The position numbers were made by a program, and so were the translations under genes. Of a stretch of DNA of 40,712 bases, positions 25,952 to 35,146 are shown piece by piece. Position 1 is the first letter of the stretch, and each line of letters starts with the position of its first letter. This DNA comes from Gemmatimonadota bacterium (GTDB lineage Bacteria; Gemmatimonadota; Gemmatimonadetes; Gemmatimonadales; Gemmatimonadaceae), in the NCBI GenBank assembly GCA_027622655.1, contig JAQBYI010000028.1, forward strand, positions 1 to 40,712, written 5' to 3'. Under the pieces are notes generated by a model. It did no database searches and was not told where the DNA came from. It saw only the letters and a program-made list of their open reading frames with translations.

Positions 25952-26518
25952 CTACTGCTGAAGGATAACCGTGTTCCGCGGCGCGGCCCACCGCCGGTAA
26001 AAGGCGGCCAGAACTGCTCCACTCATGGTTTCAAGCACCAAGAGCCCGATCCAGAGCTGAACGACGTTGCCTCCACGTACCACCGGGAGGGGGCCGCCTC
26101 CCGCGGCGAGGAGAATGGCGGCGGCGAGCGCACCTGCGAGCGCCGCGCGTCGAGACTTGGTTACCAGCCAGAGCGCCAGCGTTCCGCCGCACAGCGCGAG
26201 CGCCAGCGCAATCCAGTCGAACCACGCGGGAAACGAAGCGTCGGTACGGTATCGCATGATGTTGGCGAGCGCCGTGGCTGGCAGGGCTGACAGCCACATC
26301 AGCGCGCCAAACCGCACCCCTCCGGCCGCCGTGACGCGACCGGGCACCGCAATCGCGAATTCGTGGTAGGCCCACGTCACGATCACCCCGACGGCGATGA
26401 CGAAGGGAATACCACCGACGAGGTCGCCCCATACTGGCTTGACGACGATCGCGTGCAATGTCGCGAAGAGCGCGAGCGCGGTCAGCCCGAGTGCACAACC
26501 GATAGCTACGACGCGCAC
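25952..26518 (-). CDS. Integral membrane protein, about six helices
   Basis: A 188-residue hydrophobic protein I do not recognise. Predicted transmembrane segments lie at about residues 3-26, 36-52, 68-88, 101-118, 127-146 and 153-172, for example GCALGLTALALFATLHAIVV and ALAGALAAAILLAAGGG. No catalytic motif is visible. The start is GTG 26518, followed at once by the first helix; no better start exists. It is on the same strand as the TlpA gene upstream (about 100 bases) and the FKBP gene downstream (37 bases). A loose operon with them is possible. Confidence 0.65.
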   Translation of the reverse strand: MRVVAIGCALGLTALALFATLHAIVVKPVWGDLVGGIPFVIAVGVIVTWAYHEFAIAVPGRVTAAGGVRFGALMWLSALPATALANIMRYRTDASFPAWFDWIALALALCGGTLALWLVTKSRRAALAGALAAAILLAAGGGPLPVVRGGNVVQLWIGLLVLETMSGAVLAAFYRRWAAPRNTVILQQ

Positions 26519-26617
26519 GTGGCGGCGCGGGATAGCGTGTGGATAGGACGCATGCAGAGCCCGTTGATGTGGGGAGAACGATCGCGGCCCGGAGTCCGGA
26601 GCCGCTGCAACACTACC

Positions 26618-27169
26618 TTAGCCAGCCAGCGCGCTTTCGAGCGCGGCGCTCAGGGTGGAGTCGGTTGGCTGGATGGGGCCGATTTTGCGCCACCGAATGA
26701 CGCCCTGACGGTCGATCAGGAACGTCTCGGGCACGCCGATCAACCGAAACTGCGCCGATACCCGTTCGTCGGGGTCGAGCCAGACTGGGTAGGTCATCGA
26801 GAAGTCGCGCATGAACTCGCGAATCCCCGCTTCCATTCCGGGAACGTCGACGCTTACGCCGGCCACTACGAGGCCGTCCTTTGCGTAGCGCTGGTGGAGC
26901 GCCTCCAGCTGAGGGATCTCGTCGCGACACGGATGACACCACGTCGCCCAGACGTTGAGCAGCACGACCTGGCCGCGCAGGCCGGCGAGTGACACCGAAT
27001 CACCCTCGAGGGCGAGCGTCGCGTAGTCCGGCGCCACGCTGCCCACGGCAATCGTTCCTTTGGGCGCGTCGGCGCTGCACGCGGCAACGAACGCTGCCGT
27101 CACCGCGATGGAGAGTGCCAGAGCGCTCCTCGTACGGGCGCCGACTCGAGCGCCTGTGGAGCCTTTCAC
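26618..27169 (-). CDS. TlpA/ResA-type thioredoxin-like lipoprotein
   Basis: A 183-residue extracytoplasmic thiol-disulfide oxidoreductase. The signal ends at the lipobox VAAC with C31. The thioredoxin fold starts at GSVAPDYATLALEGDSVSL and has the redox site W-C78-H-P-C81 in NVWATWCHPCRDEIPQLEAL. The cis-proline loop is GVPETFLIDRQG. TlpA and ResA proteins reduce apo-cytochromes or copper-binding proteins outside the membrane. The start GTG 27169 overlaps the stop of the beta-propeller gene by four bases (GTGA), so the two are coupled and probably act together. Confidence 0.9.
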   Translation of the reverse strand: MKGSTGARVGARTRSALALSIAVTAAFVAACSADAPKGTIAVGSVAPDYATLALEGDSVSLAGLRGQVVLLNVWATWCHPCRDEIPQLEALHQRYAKDGLVVAGVSVDVPGMEAGIREFMRDFSMTYPVWLDPDERVSAQFRLIGVPETFLIDRQGVIRWRKIGPIQPTDSTLSAALESALAG

Positions 27170-28428
27170 CGAAACTCGCTGACGCTCGCCCGCGCGACTT
27201 TCACGGTCGAGGGGCGACCCGGAACAGTCCAGGCGAAATAGACTTGATCGCCGGCGAGCGCCATTCGCGGAAAGCCGCTCGCTCTCGCAGCCGTGGACGA
27301 CGCAACTGTCATCGGTGCTGACGCGCCTTCCTTCTCGCGCACACGTCGCACCTTCACGCTCGCCACGTCGCCGCCGGTGCGCTCGATCCAGCTCACAAGC
27401 GCGCTACCGTCGGGAAGCAGAACCGCACCGACGCGCCCTGCGGGATTTCCCTCATCGACCGTGATCGGCGCGCTGAACGTCGCGCCGGCATCCGATGAAA
27501 ACGCGATTTTCACGCGCGCCACATCCTTGGCGGCTGTGTACCACGCGAGCGCGACGCGCTTGCCCGCGGCCGCGACGAACGGACCGTTCACGGGGCACGC
27601 GTTGATTTCCCAACCGTCAGAATGGACTGGTGTAGGCGTGGTCCACGCGCCCCGCACCCGCCGCGTCACGTAGATGTCTCGGATCTCTTTCTCGCTCCGG
27701 TCACGGTACGCCACGATCGGGCCGTCCGCAGTCATCGCAGCCGTGGTTTGGCAGCAGTCGCAGGCTCGCCCGTCGAGGAGTATCTCCTTCACCGGCGTTC
27801 CCGGCGCGCCGAGCGTCGTCGCGAAAACCATCATCTCCTGGATCGGAGCCTTGCCGGTCTTGTCTGCCTTTCGCCCGTCGAGCCAGACGGCGCCGAAGCC
27901 GTTCCCCTCGGGCCAGAGCGTCACGAATCCTTTCTCTGTTGACGACCGGTCCGCGTGCGGTGCGATCGGTTCCTTCCATGTGCGCCCGCCATCGGTGGAC
28001 TGCGCGATGCGCACGTCGTACGCGTACGACGTCGTGCCGTGCTTCTGCAGCCAGTGCGCGGCCAGACGTCCGTTGGTCTGCACGGCCATCGACGGGAAAT
28101 CGGCCCAATTCACCATCAAGTCCCGCGAAGCGCGAATCGTCTGGGTAGCGGACCACCGTTTGCCGTCGTACGACGCGAATCGCAACGCCATCGCCGAGTC
28201 GGGAGCGGGCTCAAGCCACGACAGATACACCTTGCCATCGGGGCCGACCGCGAGGTTCGATTCGGCGGCGCCGGGACCGGTTGGACTATCAATGGAATCG
28301 ATGTTGCTCGCTCCAGCGATCGCCGTGGCGATCGGCTCGGCATCGGCCGGCGCCCAAAGGCCCAACCCACCGGCAAGTATGGCTACCGTGCCAAGCACGG
28401 CAATCGTCGATTTCGCTGAGCGATTCAT
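27166..28428 (-). CDS. Secreted sialidase-like (BNR repeat) beta-propeller protein with CDCC motif
   Basis: A 420-residue exported protein. Residues 1-31 form a signal peptide (MNRSAKSTIAVLGTVAILAG). The rest is a six-bladed propeller with Asp-box-type repeats such as AQSTDGGRTWKEP and AFSSDAGATFSAPI. The Arg triad and acid residues of true sialidases cannot be confirmed, so a glycosidase activity is doubtful. In the middle it carries a compact cysteine cluster, DGRACDCCQTTAAM, unusual for a sialidase. Together with the four-base overlap with the TlpA-type thioredoxin this hints that the cysteines bind a metal or need reduction, which is inference. The ATG at 28428 begins the signal peptide. 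Confidence 0.82.
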   Translation of the reverse strand: MNRSAKSTIAVLGTVAILAGGLGLWAPADAEPIATAIAGASNIDSIDSPTGPGAAESNLAVGPDGKVYLSWLEPAPDSAMALRFASYDGKRWSATQTIRASRDLMVNWADFPSMAVQTNGRLAAHWLQKHGTTSYAYDVRIAQSTDGGRTWKEPIAPHADRSSTEKGFVTLWPEGNGFGAVWLDGRKADKTGKAPIQEMMVFATTLGAPGTPVKEILLDGRACDCCQTTAAMTADGPIVAYRDRSEKEIRDIYVTRRVRGAWTTPTPVHSDGWEINACPVNGPFVAAAGKRVALAWYTAAKDVARVKIAFSSDAGATFSAPITVDEGNPAGRVGAVLLPDGSALVSWIERTGGDVASVKVRRVREKEGASAPMTVASSTAARASGFPRMALAGDQVYFAWTVPGRPSTVKVARASVSEFR

Positions 28429-28508
28429 GAGAACAGGTCCTATTTCGAGAGAGTACGAAGTTCGGTGTTCGTGTCGTGTGGCGTCAATGGCACGCCAGTC
28501 ACTCGGGG

Positions 28509-28667
28509 CTATTCGTAGCGTCTGGCGAGCCTGACGCCGTACCAGATGCCGAAGCCGGTTCCCACAATCATCAAGACAAACCCCGTCATGATCCCGATTT
28601 TCGCGCCGAGCCACCAGTCGAGCGAGCTGCCTACCGTCGTGGCGATAAAGACAAACAGCTTCTTCAC
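28509..28667 (-). CDS. Small membrane protein of 52 residues
   Basis: A short frame starting GTG 28667 and reading KKLFVFIATTVGSSLDWWLG, then a second hydrophobic helix (IMTGFVLMIVGTGFGIWYG) and a basic end (VRLARRYE). Two helices with glycine-zipper-like spacing make a real protein likely; I recall similar short proteins in related genomes, but this is from memory. It lies 16 bases after the ankyrin gene and may be the last gene of that operon. The Shine-Dalgarno sequence is weak. Confidence 0.65.
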   Translation of the reverse strand: MKKLFVFIATTVGSSLDWWLGAKIGIMTGFVLMIVGTGFGIWYGVRLARRYE

Positions 28668-28683
28668 TGCGCTGTGCGCCGTG

Positions 28684-30630
28684 TTAACACGACACGCACT
28701 TGTGACTGTTCTTTGAACCCAGTCGTTCGAGCAACGCCACCGTTTCGAGGTACGGCGAAATTCGCTGCACTGGCCCGTTCGCCATGTCTGCCGTCGTCTG
28801 CCCCGAGCGGGCGACCGCCTTGACGTCGGCACCTTTCGAAACGAGATAGTTGATGAGATCGTTGTCGCCGCGTGCGGCGGCAAAATGGAGAGCAGTGAAA
28901 CCGTTGGGATCGCGCGCGTTCACGTCGGCGCCAAGTTCCTCGACAAGAAACCTCACCGCCGAAACCCAGCTGTCGGGTGCGTGCCGGTGATCGTTCGCGG
29001 CGAATCCCTGCCCGTACCCTACCCCGGCCGCGGCCACGATGGCGGGAATGCCGGGACCGCCGGCTTGGATCGGCGGAAGTCCTGACGGGTCGAGGCGGAC
29101 CGGAACGTCCGCGCCACCGTCGGGACCAACGGTTCCGCTTCCGGCCGCACCATCACTTCCGCGGCCACCCCGTCCACCTCGAGCGCGCACCGGCTCGCGA
29201 ATTGTCGCGATCTTCGGGTCGGCGCCGCGCGCGAGGAGCAGCTTCATTGCCGGAATGTCCGTCGCGTACGCCGCGCGCCAGAACGGGGTCGCGCCGTTGA
29301 AGTCCACACGCAGGTTGTCACGGTTGTAGGTGGTGTACCAGAGGCTACTCTTGAGCCGCGCGTTCGGGTCGGCCTTGGCGGCGAGCAGCGCTTCCATCAA
29401 TTCCATGTACGAAGTCTGCTGCTGGAGATTGAACGTCGGCTGAGGCGTGCGCGACGTGGGTGCCCACTCCTTGTTGATCACGGCGTAAAGCGGCGTGGCG
29501 CCCGCATTGCTCGCAAGGTTGGGATCCGCGTTGCGGGCCACCAGCATCTTCGCGATGTCGTAGTGCCCGTTGATCGTCGCGAGGAGCAGCGGTGTCGTGC
29601 TGTCCGCGGCGCTGGCTTGATCGATGTTTGCGCCGCCGTCGAGCAGTGCACGTACAGTTTCGGTGTGGCCGTCACGAATGGCGAGCATCAAAGCGGTCAG
29701 GCCGCCCTGAACGCCCACCAGCGCGGTGTAGCCCGGAGGATCGGTGTCGCCCGCGTTGCCCGCGGCTACGGCGGCGCGCGCCGTGTCCTCTGCCGAATCA
29801 GCGGCTGCCGAAGCTACGTCGCCCGTACTCGCGCGTTCGAGCGTGAGTGCGGCGCGCACCGCCTGCTGAACCTGCTGCGCGTCGGGATGCCAGCCGACGA
29901 CCGTGTCGGCGCCCTGCGCCTTGCGAAGCTGGCCCAGCACCTCGTTCCGGCGCTGACGAGTGACGCGATCCTGCGCCTCGAGCGCAACGAGGTCCACGAC
30001 CTTCGCAGTTGCGGCAGCGTTGGCGCCACGCGCAAGCAGCACGCGCACGGCTTCGGTTCGCCCCCGCGCGGCGGCGAACATCAATGGCGTATGACCCCAC
30101 GCGGGCTCCATGACGTTCGCATTCGCGCCACGTTCGAGCAGTTGCCGCACCGCGTCGGCATTGCCGGAGAGAGAGGCCAGGTGCAGTGCCGTCACTCCGG
30201 TCGAGTTCGGCGTAGCGAAGTCGGCGCCGCCTTTCAGCAGAGCGGCTACCACCTGCGCGTGCCCGTTTTCCGCCGCCAGATGGAGCGGGGTCAGCGCGCC
30301 GATCCGCGTTGTCGCCGAGTGGCGTGCCTTGGATTTCAAAAGAAACGCAGTCAGCTCGGTGTCACCGTTGCGTGCGGCCCAGTGCAAAGCGGTCATGCCG
30401 TCGCCCTGTGCTTCGTTCACGTCGGCGCCCTTGCTCACAAGCGCGCGTACGGCCGCTGCGTCGCGTCGTTGCGCAGCGTTGGCCACCGTTGAGCTCACCG
30501 ATGTCGGCTGACGTGTCGGCGGCGGCGCCGACGCCGGTACGTGCAACGGCGCCGCCGGCCGCGCACCGGCCAACAATGCCGCGGCCGCGAACGCCGCACC
30601 CAATCGGGTCACCCGGTTCGCGACGCTCAC
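28684..30630 (-). CDS. Secreted ankyrin-repeat protein
   Basis: A 648-residue protein. The N terminus (RVTRLGAAFAAAALLAGARP) is a signal peptide. From residue ~50 there are about nine ankyrin repeats in two blocks, for example GMTALHWAARNGDTELTAFL, TPLHLAAENGHAQVVAALL and GFTALHFAAARGDNDLINYL. The blocks are separated by an Ala-rich linker (about 235-300), and a Gly/Arg-rich insert (about 500-540) sits before the last repeats. It ends in the cysteine pair KCVSC. Ankyrin repeats bind proteins. The start GTG 30630 overlaps the DUF1552 gene by four bases (GTGA), so it is coupled to that gene and likely works at the cell surface with the DUF1552 and DUF1592 proteins. Confidence 0.9.
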   Translation of the reverse strand: MSVANRVTRLGAAFAAAALLAGARPAAPLHVPASAPPPTRQPTSVSSTVANAAQRRDAAAVRALVSKGADVNEAQGDGMTALHWAARNGDTELTAFLLKSKARHSATTRIGALTPLHLAAENGHAQVVAALLKGGADFATPNSTGVTALHLASLSGNADAVRQLLERGANANVMEPAWGHTPLMFAAARGRTEAVRVLLARGANAAATAKVVDLVALEAQDRVTRQRRNEVLGQLRKAQGADTVVGWHPDAQQVQQAVRAALTLERASTGDVASAAADSAEDTARAAVAAGNAGDTDPPGYTALVGVQGGLTALMLAIRDGHTETVRALLDGGANIDQASAADSTTPLLLATINGHYDIAKMLVARNADPNLASNAGATPLYAVINKEWAPTSRTPQPTFNLQQQTSYMELMEALLAAKADPNARLKSSLWYTTYNRDNLRVDFNGATPFWRAAYATDIPAMKLLLARGADPKIATIREPVRARGGRGGRGSDGAAGSGTVGPDGGADVPVRLDPSGLPPIQAGGPGIPAIVAAAGVGYGQGFAANDHRHAPDSWVSAVRFLVEELGADVNARDPNGFTALHFAAARGDNDLINYLVSKGADVKAVARSGQTTADMANGPVQRISPYLETVALLERLGSKNSHKCVSC

Positions 30631-32003
30631 AGCGAAAACTCTCCGGTGCTGTCGCCGAAGCTCTGCAGGTCATCGTGGCCGAGCCGATGGAGCATCGTGA
30701 GCATCGCGTTCGCCATCGGAGTCGCATCGGGCGCCTTGAGGTGCATGTTGCCGGCCAGCTGGCCGTTTGCGCCCCCGAGAAATATCAGCGGGCAACGGCG
30801 GTGGTTGTGCACGTTGCTGTCGGCCATTGGCGAGCCGAACATCACCAGCGTCTTGTCGAGCAGCGGTGATTCACCGTCCATCGTCGAATTCAGCCGCTCC
30901 ATCAGGTACGGGAGCATTCCGACGTGGTATTTGTTGATCTCATAGAATTCGGAAACGCGCTTCGGGTTGTTGCCATGGTGCGACGCGTTGTGAAACCCCG
31001 TCGAAACTCCGCTCTCGGGGAATACGCGCCCGGACGCATCGCGCCCAGTCTTCAGCGTGAACACGCGGGTCGTGTCGGCTTCGAACGCGAGCACCTGCAG
31101 GTCGAACATCAGCTTGATGTGTTCCTCGTACGAATCGGGTACGCCCGTCGGCGCGGCCGCAAGCTCGCGCGGCTCACCGCTGTTGTTCCGGGCCTCCGTG
31201 CGCTGGATGCGGCGTTCGATTTCGCGCACGTTCTCCAGGTACTGCTCCATACGGCGTCGGTCCGCAGCGCCAAGCTCGCGTTGCAAGTCGGCCACGCGTC
31301 CGGTAATGAAATCGAGAATGCTCCCCGTCGTACGCCGCCGGGCCGTTCGCTCGGCCACCGTTCCGCCGGCGCCGAAAAGCTGATCGAAGGCGACCCGCGG
31401 GTCACGAATCATCGGCAGCGGTTCGGTGGGCGACGCCCAACTGATCAGGTCGGTGTACGCGCACGAGTAGCCGTACGCACAGCCGCCGGCACGATCGATG
31501 GGTTCGATGCAGAGCTGCATGGAGGGAATCGGCGTCGCCTGGCCGAAGCGCTGCGCATGGAGCTGGTCGAACGACGTGCCGACGAAGATGTCAGAGCTTT
31601 CGGTCTGCGTCGGATGCGCCTGGGTAAGAAAGACGGCGCTCGACCGGAAGTGATCGCCGCCGATCTCCTCAGACTTGTATGCCTCGGCCATGCGCACGTC
31701 GGTGTTGCTCACAATCGTCAGGTGCTTTCGCCACGGCTCCAACGGGAGCAGCGCTGAGGGCGTGAGGTCGAAATCGCTGCCTATCGCCGACGGGGCCCAG
31801 AAGTTCTGCGTCGCGCCGTACGGACTGCTTCCGGCAGCTCCATGCACCGCTTCAATGCATATCAGGCGCGTGGGGTCGTTCGCTTCCGCGAACCGCATCA
31901 ACCCGCGGACGGGGATCATCGCGTCGAGCATTGGCAGTGCGACTGTCGCACCCATGCCGCGGAGGAATGTGCGTCGCGGAAGCTCTTTCCCTGGAATCAG
32001 CAT
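30627..32003 (-). CDS. DUF1552 protein with Tat signal
   Basis: A 458-residue protein of the DUF1552 family, common in Planctomycetota, Acidobacteriota and relatives. It has a twin-arginine signal (PRRTFLRGMGATVALPMLDA). Family features include ICIEAVHGAAGSSPYGATQN, SCAYTDLISWASPTEPLPM, VFTLKTGRDASGRVFPESGV, TGFHNASHHG and LLDKTLVMFGSPMADSNVHN. The last shares alkaline-phosphatase or sulfatase-like residues with DUF1501 proteins. The activity is unknown. Tat export implies folding in the cytoplasm, often with a cofactor. ATG 32003 with the upstream diheme gene ending 29 bases away; it overlaps the ankyrin gene downstream. The three form one operon. Confidence 0.92.
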   Translation of the reverse strand: MLIPGKELPRRTFLRGMGATVALPMLDAMIPVRGLMRFAEANDPTRLICIEAVHGAAGSSPYGATQNFWAPSAIGSDFDLTPSALLPLEPWRKHLTIVSNTDVRMAEAYKSEEIGGDHFRSSAVFLTQAHPTQTESSDIFVGTSFDQLHAQRFGQATPIPSMQLCIEPIDRAGGCAYGYSCAYTDLISWASPTEPLPMIRDPRVAFDQLFGAGGTVAERTARRRTTGSILDFITGRVADLQRELGAADRRRMEQYLENVREIERRIQRTEARNNSGEPRELAAAPTGVPDSYEEHIKLMFDLQVLAFEADTTRVFTLKTGRDASGRVFPESGVSTGFHNASHHGNNPKRVSEFYEINKYHVGMLPYLMERLNSTMDGESPLLDKTLVMFGSPMADSNVHNHRRCPLIFLGGANGQLAGNMHLKAPDATPMANAMLTMLHRLGHDDLQSFGDSTGEFSL

Positions 32004-32031
32004 GCGTCGGTTGCCGGTGTGCGGAGGTGGT

Positions 32032-34494
32032 TCATCGTTCGGGCTCGGCAGCGGCTTCGTTCCGCCGCATCGTGAACGCTGCGCTGTTCACGACGCCGAG
32101 CACGTACGACGAGAGGCGATGATTCTGTTTCTCAGCGGTCCGGACGATCGTGCGCACGGCCGGCATGTCGAAGTACTCAACCCGGCGTCCTAGTCCGTAC
32201 GCCATCAGGTTCTGGGTGAACGTGCGTAGCAGTGTTTCCTTGTGCTCAAGCAGGGCGCGGCGCAGATCGGTTGGGCTGGCTACCGGCGTGCCATCCCAGA
32301 GTTCACCGCGCGGATCAATGGGCATCCCATTGTCGCGCACACGCCACCGGCCCGTGACATCGTAGTGCTCGAGTGCGAGCCCAATCGGGTCCATCATCTT
32401 GTGGCACGACTGGCAAGCCGGGCTGCGGCGGTGCTCTTCCATCCGTTCGCGCACGGTCAGCAGCTGGCCGTCACGCGAGTCGGCAGTGGCTTCGAGGTCA
32501 GGCACACCGGGCGGCGGTGGCGGCGGCGGACTGTTGAGCAGGACTTCCATCACCCACTTGCCGCGCTCGACAGCCGATGTGCGCGTGGCCTGCGACGTCA
32601 AAGTCAAAACGCTCGCGTGCGCGAGCAGTCCGCGGCGATTCGGGTCGGTTTGCGGCACGCGACGGAACTGGTTGCCGGCAACACCGGCTATTCCATAGTG
32701 CGCGGCGAGCCGCTCATTCACAAACGTGTAGTCGGCATTGAACAGTTCGAGGACGCTGCGGTCCTCGCGCACGATGTACTCAACCAGCAACTCGGTCTCG
32801 CGGTGCATGGCACTTCGGAGCTGCTCGTCGAAGTTCGGGTACTGGCGCACGTCAGGCTGGACCGCATCGAGGTCGGCCAATCGCAGCCACTGGCTGGCAA
32901 ACCTCGTGGCGAGGGTCGCCGCGCGCGGGTCGGCCAGCATGCGGGCGACCTGTCCGTTGAGCACTGAGCGGTCGGCGAGCTTGCCCTGACTTCCGAGCGT
33001 CACCAGTTCGTGGTCGGGTGGCGCGGCCCAGATGAAGAATGCGAGGCGCGACGCCAGATCTGTTCCGCCGACCCGGACGTTTTCGCCTTCAGTCTCGGGC
33101 GCCGTTGGGCGTTCGAAGCGGAACACGAAGTCAGGACTCGCGAGCGTCGCCGTGAGTGCCGTTCGCACGCCGGCCTCGAACCCGCCGGTCGCAGCGCCGA
33201 TATCGTACAACTCCATCAGCGGATCAACTTCCCGATCAGAAATGGGGCGCCGGTACGCTGACGCAGCGAGGCGTGTGACGATCGATCGGGCGCATTGGCG
33301 CGACACATCGGCCGACGCGCCAGCCGGAGGCCTGCAGGTGAAAATCCGACGTCGCGTAGGATTGTCGGACACGCCGGTCGGATTCGTGGGCCCGGCGATG
33401 ACCAGGTCGCGCAGGTGCGGAACGGATGAAAAGCCGTACGCAGTGGCGTTCGACGTGCTGGCGAGCGACCACGCCAGTGGCGAGATCAGATCCTGCAACA
33501 CGTCCTGGGACACGGGCGGAATGAACGCGGCCGAAACGCGATGTGGTCCTGCCGTGATGCGCACCGGCTCCGTTGCCATCGATACGCCGTTCGGGTCGGA
33601 CGCCGTCATCCAGCGATCCATGTCGAGCACGGCCACGCGGCTGCCGTCAACCGACAGCTCAACCTGCTCGCTACGCGCATTGCCGCCGGCGAAAGCGCCC
33701 GTCGTCTCGTGATAGAAGAAGAGGCGAAAAACGTATTCGCCATCGGCGGCAAACGTGTGCACAACCGAAACGCCGCCGCGCGTACCGATGGGCGCGCCTT
33801 CCACGTGGTCGGTCTGCGATGCCGTGCGCGGGACCGTGAACGTCGCCGCCGACGGCGTTACCTGCGGATTTCCCACTGCGCGCCAGCTGATGTCACTTGC
33901 GGCCCGCAAATACGCGTCGAGAAGCGTGGGCGAGAGAAGCTGCGCGTCGGCGATGTTGTCGAAATTCTCGCTCTTTGTATCGAGCGGCAGCCAATCCGCG
34001 GCGTCAATCTCGAGGCCGATGAGGTCGCGCACCGCCGCCGAGTATTCTGCGCGGTTCAGTCGCTGAAACGTGCGGGCGCCCGGATTGGGGTTCGCGCGCG
34101 CGTCGGCGTCAAGCTGGTTCTCGAGTGTTTCAATGATCGCGGCGAGTGTGTCCGCGCTCGGACGGGCCTGCCCGGGCGGCGGCATCATCCCCGTGCGGAG
34201 CTTCGCGATGACATTTTCGGCCATCTCGGGCGACTTGGTCGGCGCCGATACGTCAAAGTGCTCGAGCGACAGATTGCCGCGACGCACTCTGTCGCTATGG
34301 CAACGCTGACAGCTGCGCCGGATGACGTCGTTGAGTTCCGCAGCCGGTATTGGGGACGCGCGATGAACACGCGCCGGAACGGCGTGGACGCCCTCGTTGG
34401 TCAGGACAGCGGGCGCCGCGTCAGCGGCTGGGCCGATGGCGCGGAACGCAGAAATGAGTCCGACCGTGGTCGCCAACGCAGCGAGTGTCTTCAC
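32032..34494 (-). CDS. Diheme DUF1587/1592/1588/1585-type secreted protein
   Basis: An 820-residue exported protein with the planctomycete-type domain series DUF1587, DUF1595, DUF1592, DUF1588 and DUF1585. Two CxxCH heme sites are present: C62-Q-R-C-H66 (RRSCQRCHSDRVRRG) near the N terminus and C694-Q-S-C-H698 (PACQSCHKMMDPIGLALEHY) near the C terminus. Family landmarks include RLNRAEYSAAVRDLIGLEID, LASRLAFFIWAAPPDHEL and VNERLAAHYGIAGVAGNQFR. The middle (about 230-340) holds a carbohydrate-binding-like beta domain. The start is GTG 34494 with AGGGG six bases upstream, followed by a signal peptide. It leads an operon with the DUF1552 and ankyrin genes. Function is unknown; an electron-transfer enzyme for polymer or lipid attack is inference. 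Confidence 0.92.
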   Translation of the reverse strand: MKTLAALATTVGLISAFRAIGPAADAAPAVLTNEGVHAVPARVHRASPIPAAELNDVIRRSCQRCHSDRVRRGNLSLEHFDVSAPTKSPEMAENVIAKLRTGMMPPPGQARPSADTLAAIIETLENQLDADARANPNPGARTFQRLNRAEYSAAVRDLIGLEIDAADWLPLDTKSENFDNIADAQLLSPTLLDAYLRAASDISWRAVGNPQVTPSAATFTVPRTASQTDHVEGAPIGTRGGVSVVHTFAADGEYVFRLFFYHETTGAFAGGNARSEQVELSVDGSRVAVLDMDRWMTASDPNGVSMATEPVRITAGPHRVSAAFIPPVSQDVLQDLISPLAWSLASTSNATAYGFSSVPHLRDLVIAGPTNPTGVSDNPTRRRIFTCRPPAGASADVSRQCARSIVTRLAASAYRRPISDREVDPLMELYDIGAATGGFEAGVRTALTATLASPDFVFRFERPTAPETEGENVRVGGTDLASRLAFFIWAAPPDHELVTLGSQGKLADRSVLNGQVARMLADPRAATLATRFASQWLRLADLDAVQPDVRQYPNFDEQLRSAMHRETELLVEYIVREDRSVLELFNADYTFVNERLAAHYGIAGVAGNQFRRVPQTDPNRRGLLAHASVLTLTSQATRTSAVERGKWVMEVLLNSPPPPPPPGVPDLEATADSRDGQLLTVRERMEEHRRSPACQSCHKMMDPIGLALEHYDVTGRWRVRDNGMPIDPRGELWDGTPVASPTDLRRALLEHKETLLRTFTQNLMAYGLGRRVEYFDMPAVRTIVRTAEKQNHRLSSYVLGVVNSAAFTMRRNEAAAEPER

Positions 34495-34574
34495 GCAGTC
34501 CCCTTAGGACAATCCTGTTGAAACTGCGGCTGACCCAGCAACCACGCAAGCGTACGGGGCCGGGCCGCCGGCAA

Positions 34575-35135
34575 CTACCTCGTCGCGGGGCAGCCCGTCG
34601 GGACTTCCGGTGACGGCGCGCCGAACGAACCCAACACGAGTCGCGCCGAAGAACCGTCGAGAATCAGCGTGAACAGATTCGAATACGCCGAATCACAAAG
34701 CTCGGCCATTTTCGGGCCGCCAAGTGCCTCGATGATGTGTGTCACCGTGTTGCTGTGGCCCACTACGAGCACCGTCTGACCGGCGTGCTTGCGGACGGCG
34801 TCAGCCGTGGCCCTGGCGTGAACGGCAACCGGCCCGCCCGCGCTGACAGTTTCCATTGTCACGCCGTTCGCATCGGCGGTTGGCCGCCCGGTTTCACGCG
34901 TGCGCACCAGCTGGGTCGTGATGACGGCCTGCACTTTCGCATTGGCGAGCCGTGCGGCGAGGTCCTTGGCACGCGCCACACCGGCTTCGGTAAGCGGCGG
35001 ATCGTTCGCGGGCGTGGTTCCTTTTTCGGCGTGGCGCACGATCACCACCACGGTGGGTGCCGACTGGGCCGCGGCGGCCAGCGGTAGCAGTGCGGCGAAC
35101 GCAAACGCACGAAAAAGGCGCGTGGTCACGGACAT
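34575..35135 (-). CDS. Secreted histidine phosphatase-family protein
   Basis: A 186-residue protein with a signal peptide (about residues 1-23, LFRAFAFAALLPLAAAAQ). The histidine-phosphatase core has the RH motif R34-H35-A-E (VVVIVRHAEKGTTPANDPPL), the LTEAGVARAKDLAARL helix, TTQLVRTRETGRPTAD, and the second catalytic His in VLVVGHSNTVTHII. It resembles SixA-like and phosphoglycerate-mutase-like phosphatases. Substrate unknown. ATG 35135. It follows osmC by 11 bases on the same strand and is probably cotranscribed with it. Confidence 0.88.
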   Translation of the reverse strand: MSVTTRLFRAFAFAALLPLAAAAQSAPTVVVIVRHAEKGTTPANDPPLTEAGVARAKDLAARLANAKVQAVITTQLVRTRETGRPTADANGVTMETVSAGGPVAVHARATADAVRKHAGQTVLVVGHSNTVTHIIEALGGPKMAELCDSAYSNLFTLILDGSSARLVLGSFGAPSPEVPTGCPATR

Positions 35136-35146
35136 GGGTGTGTGCC

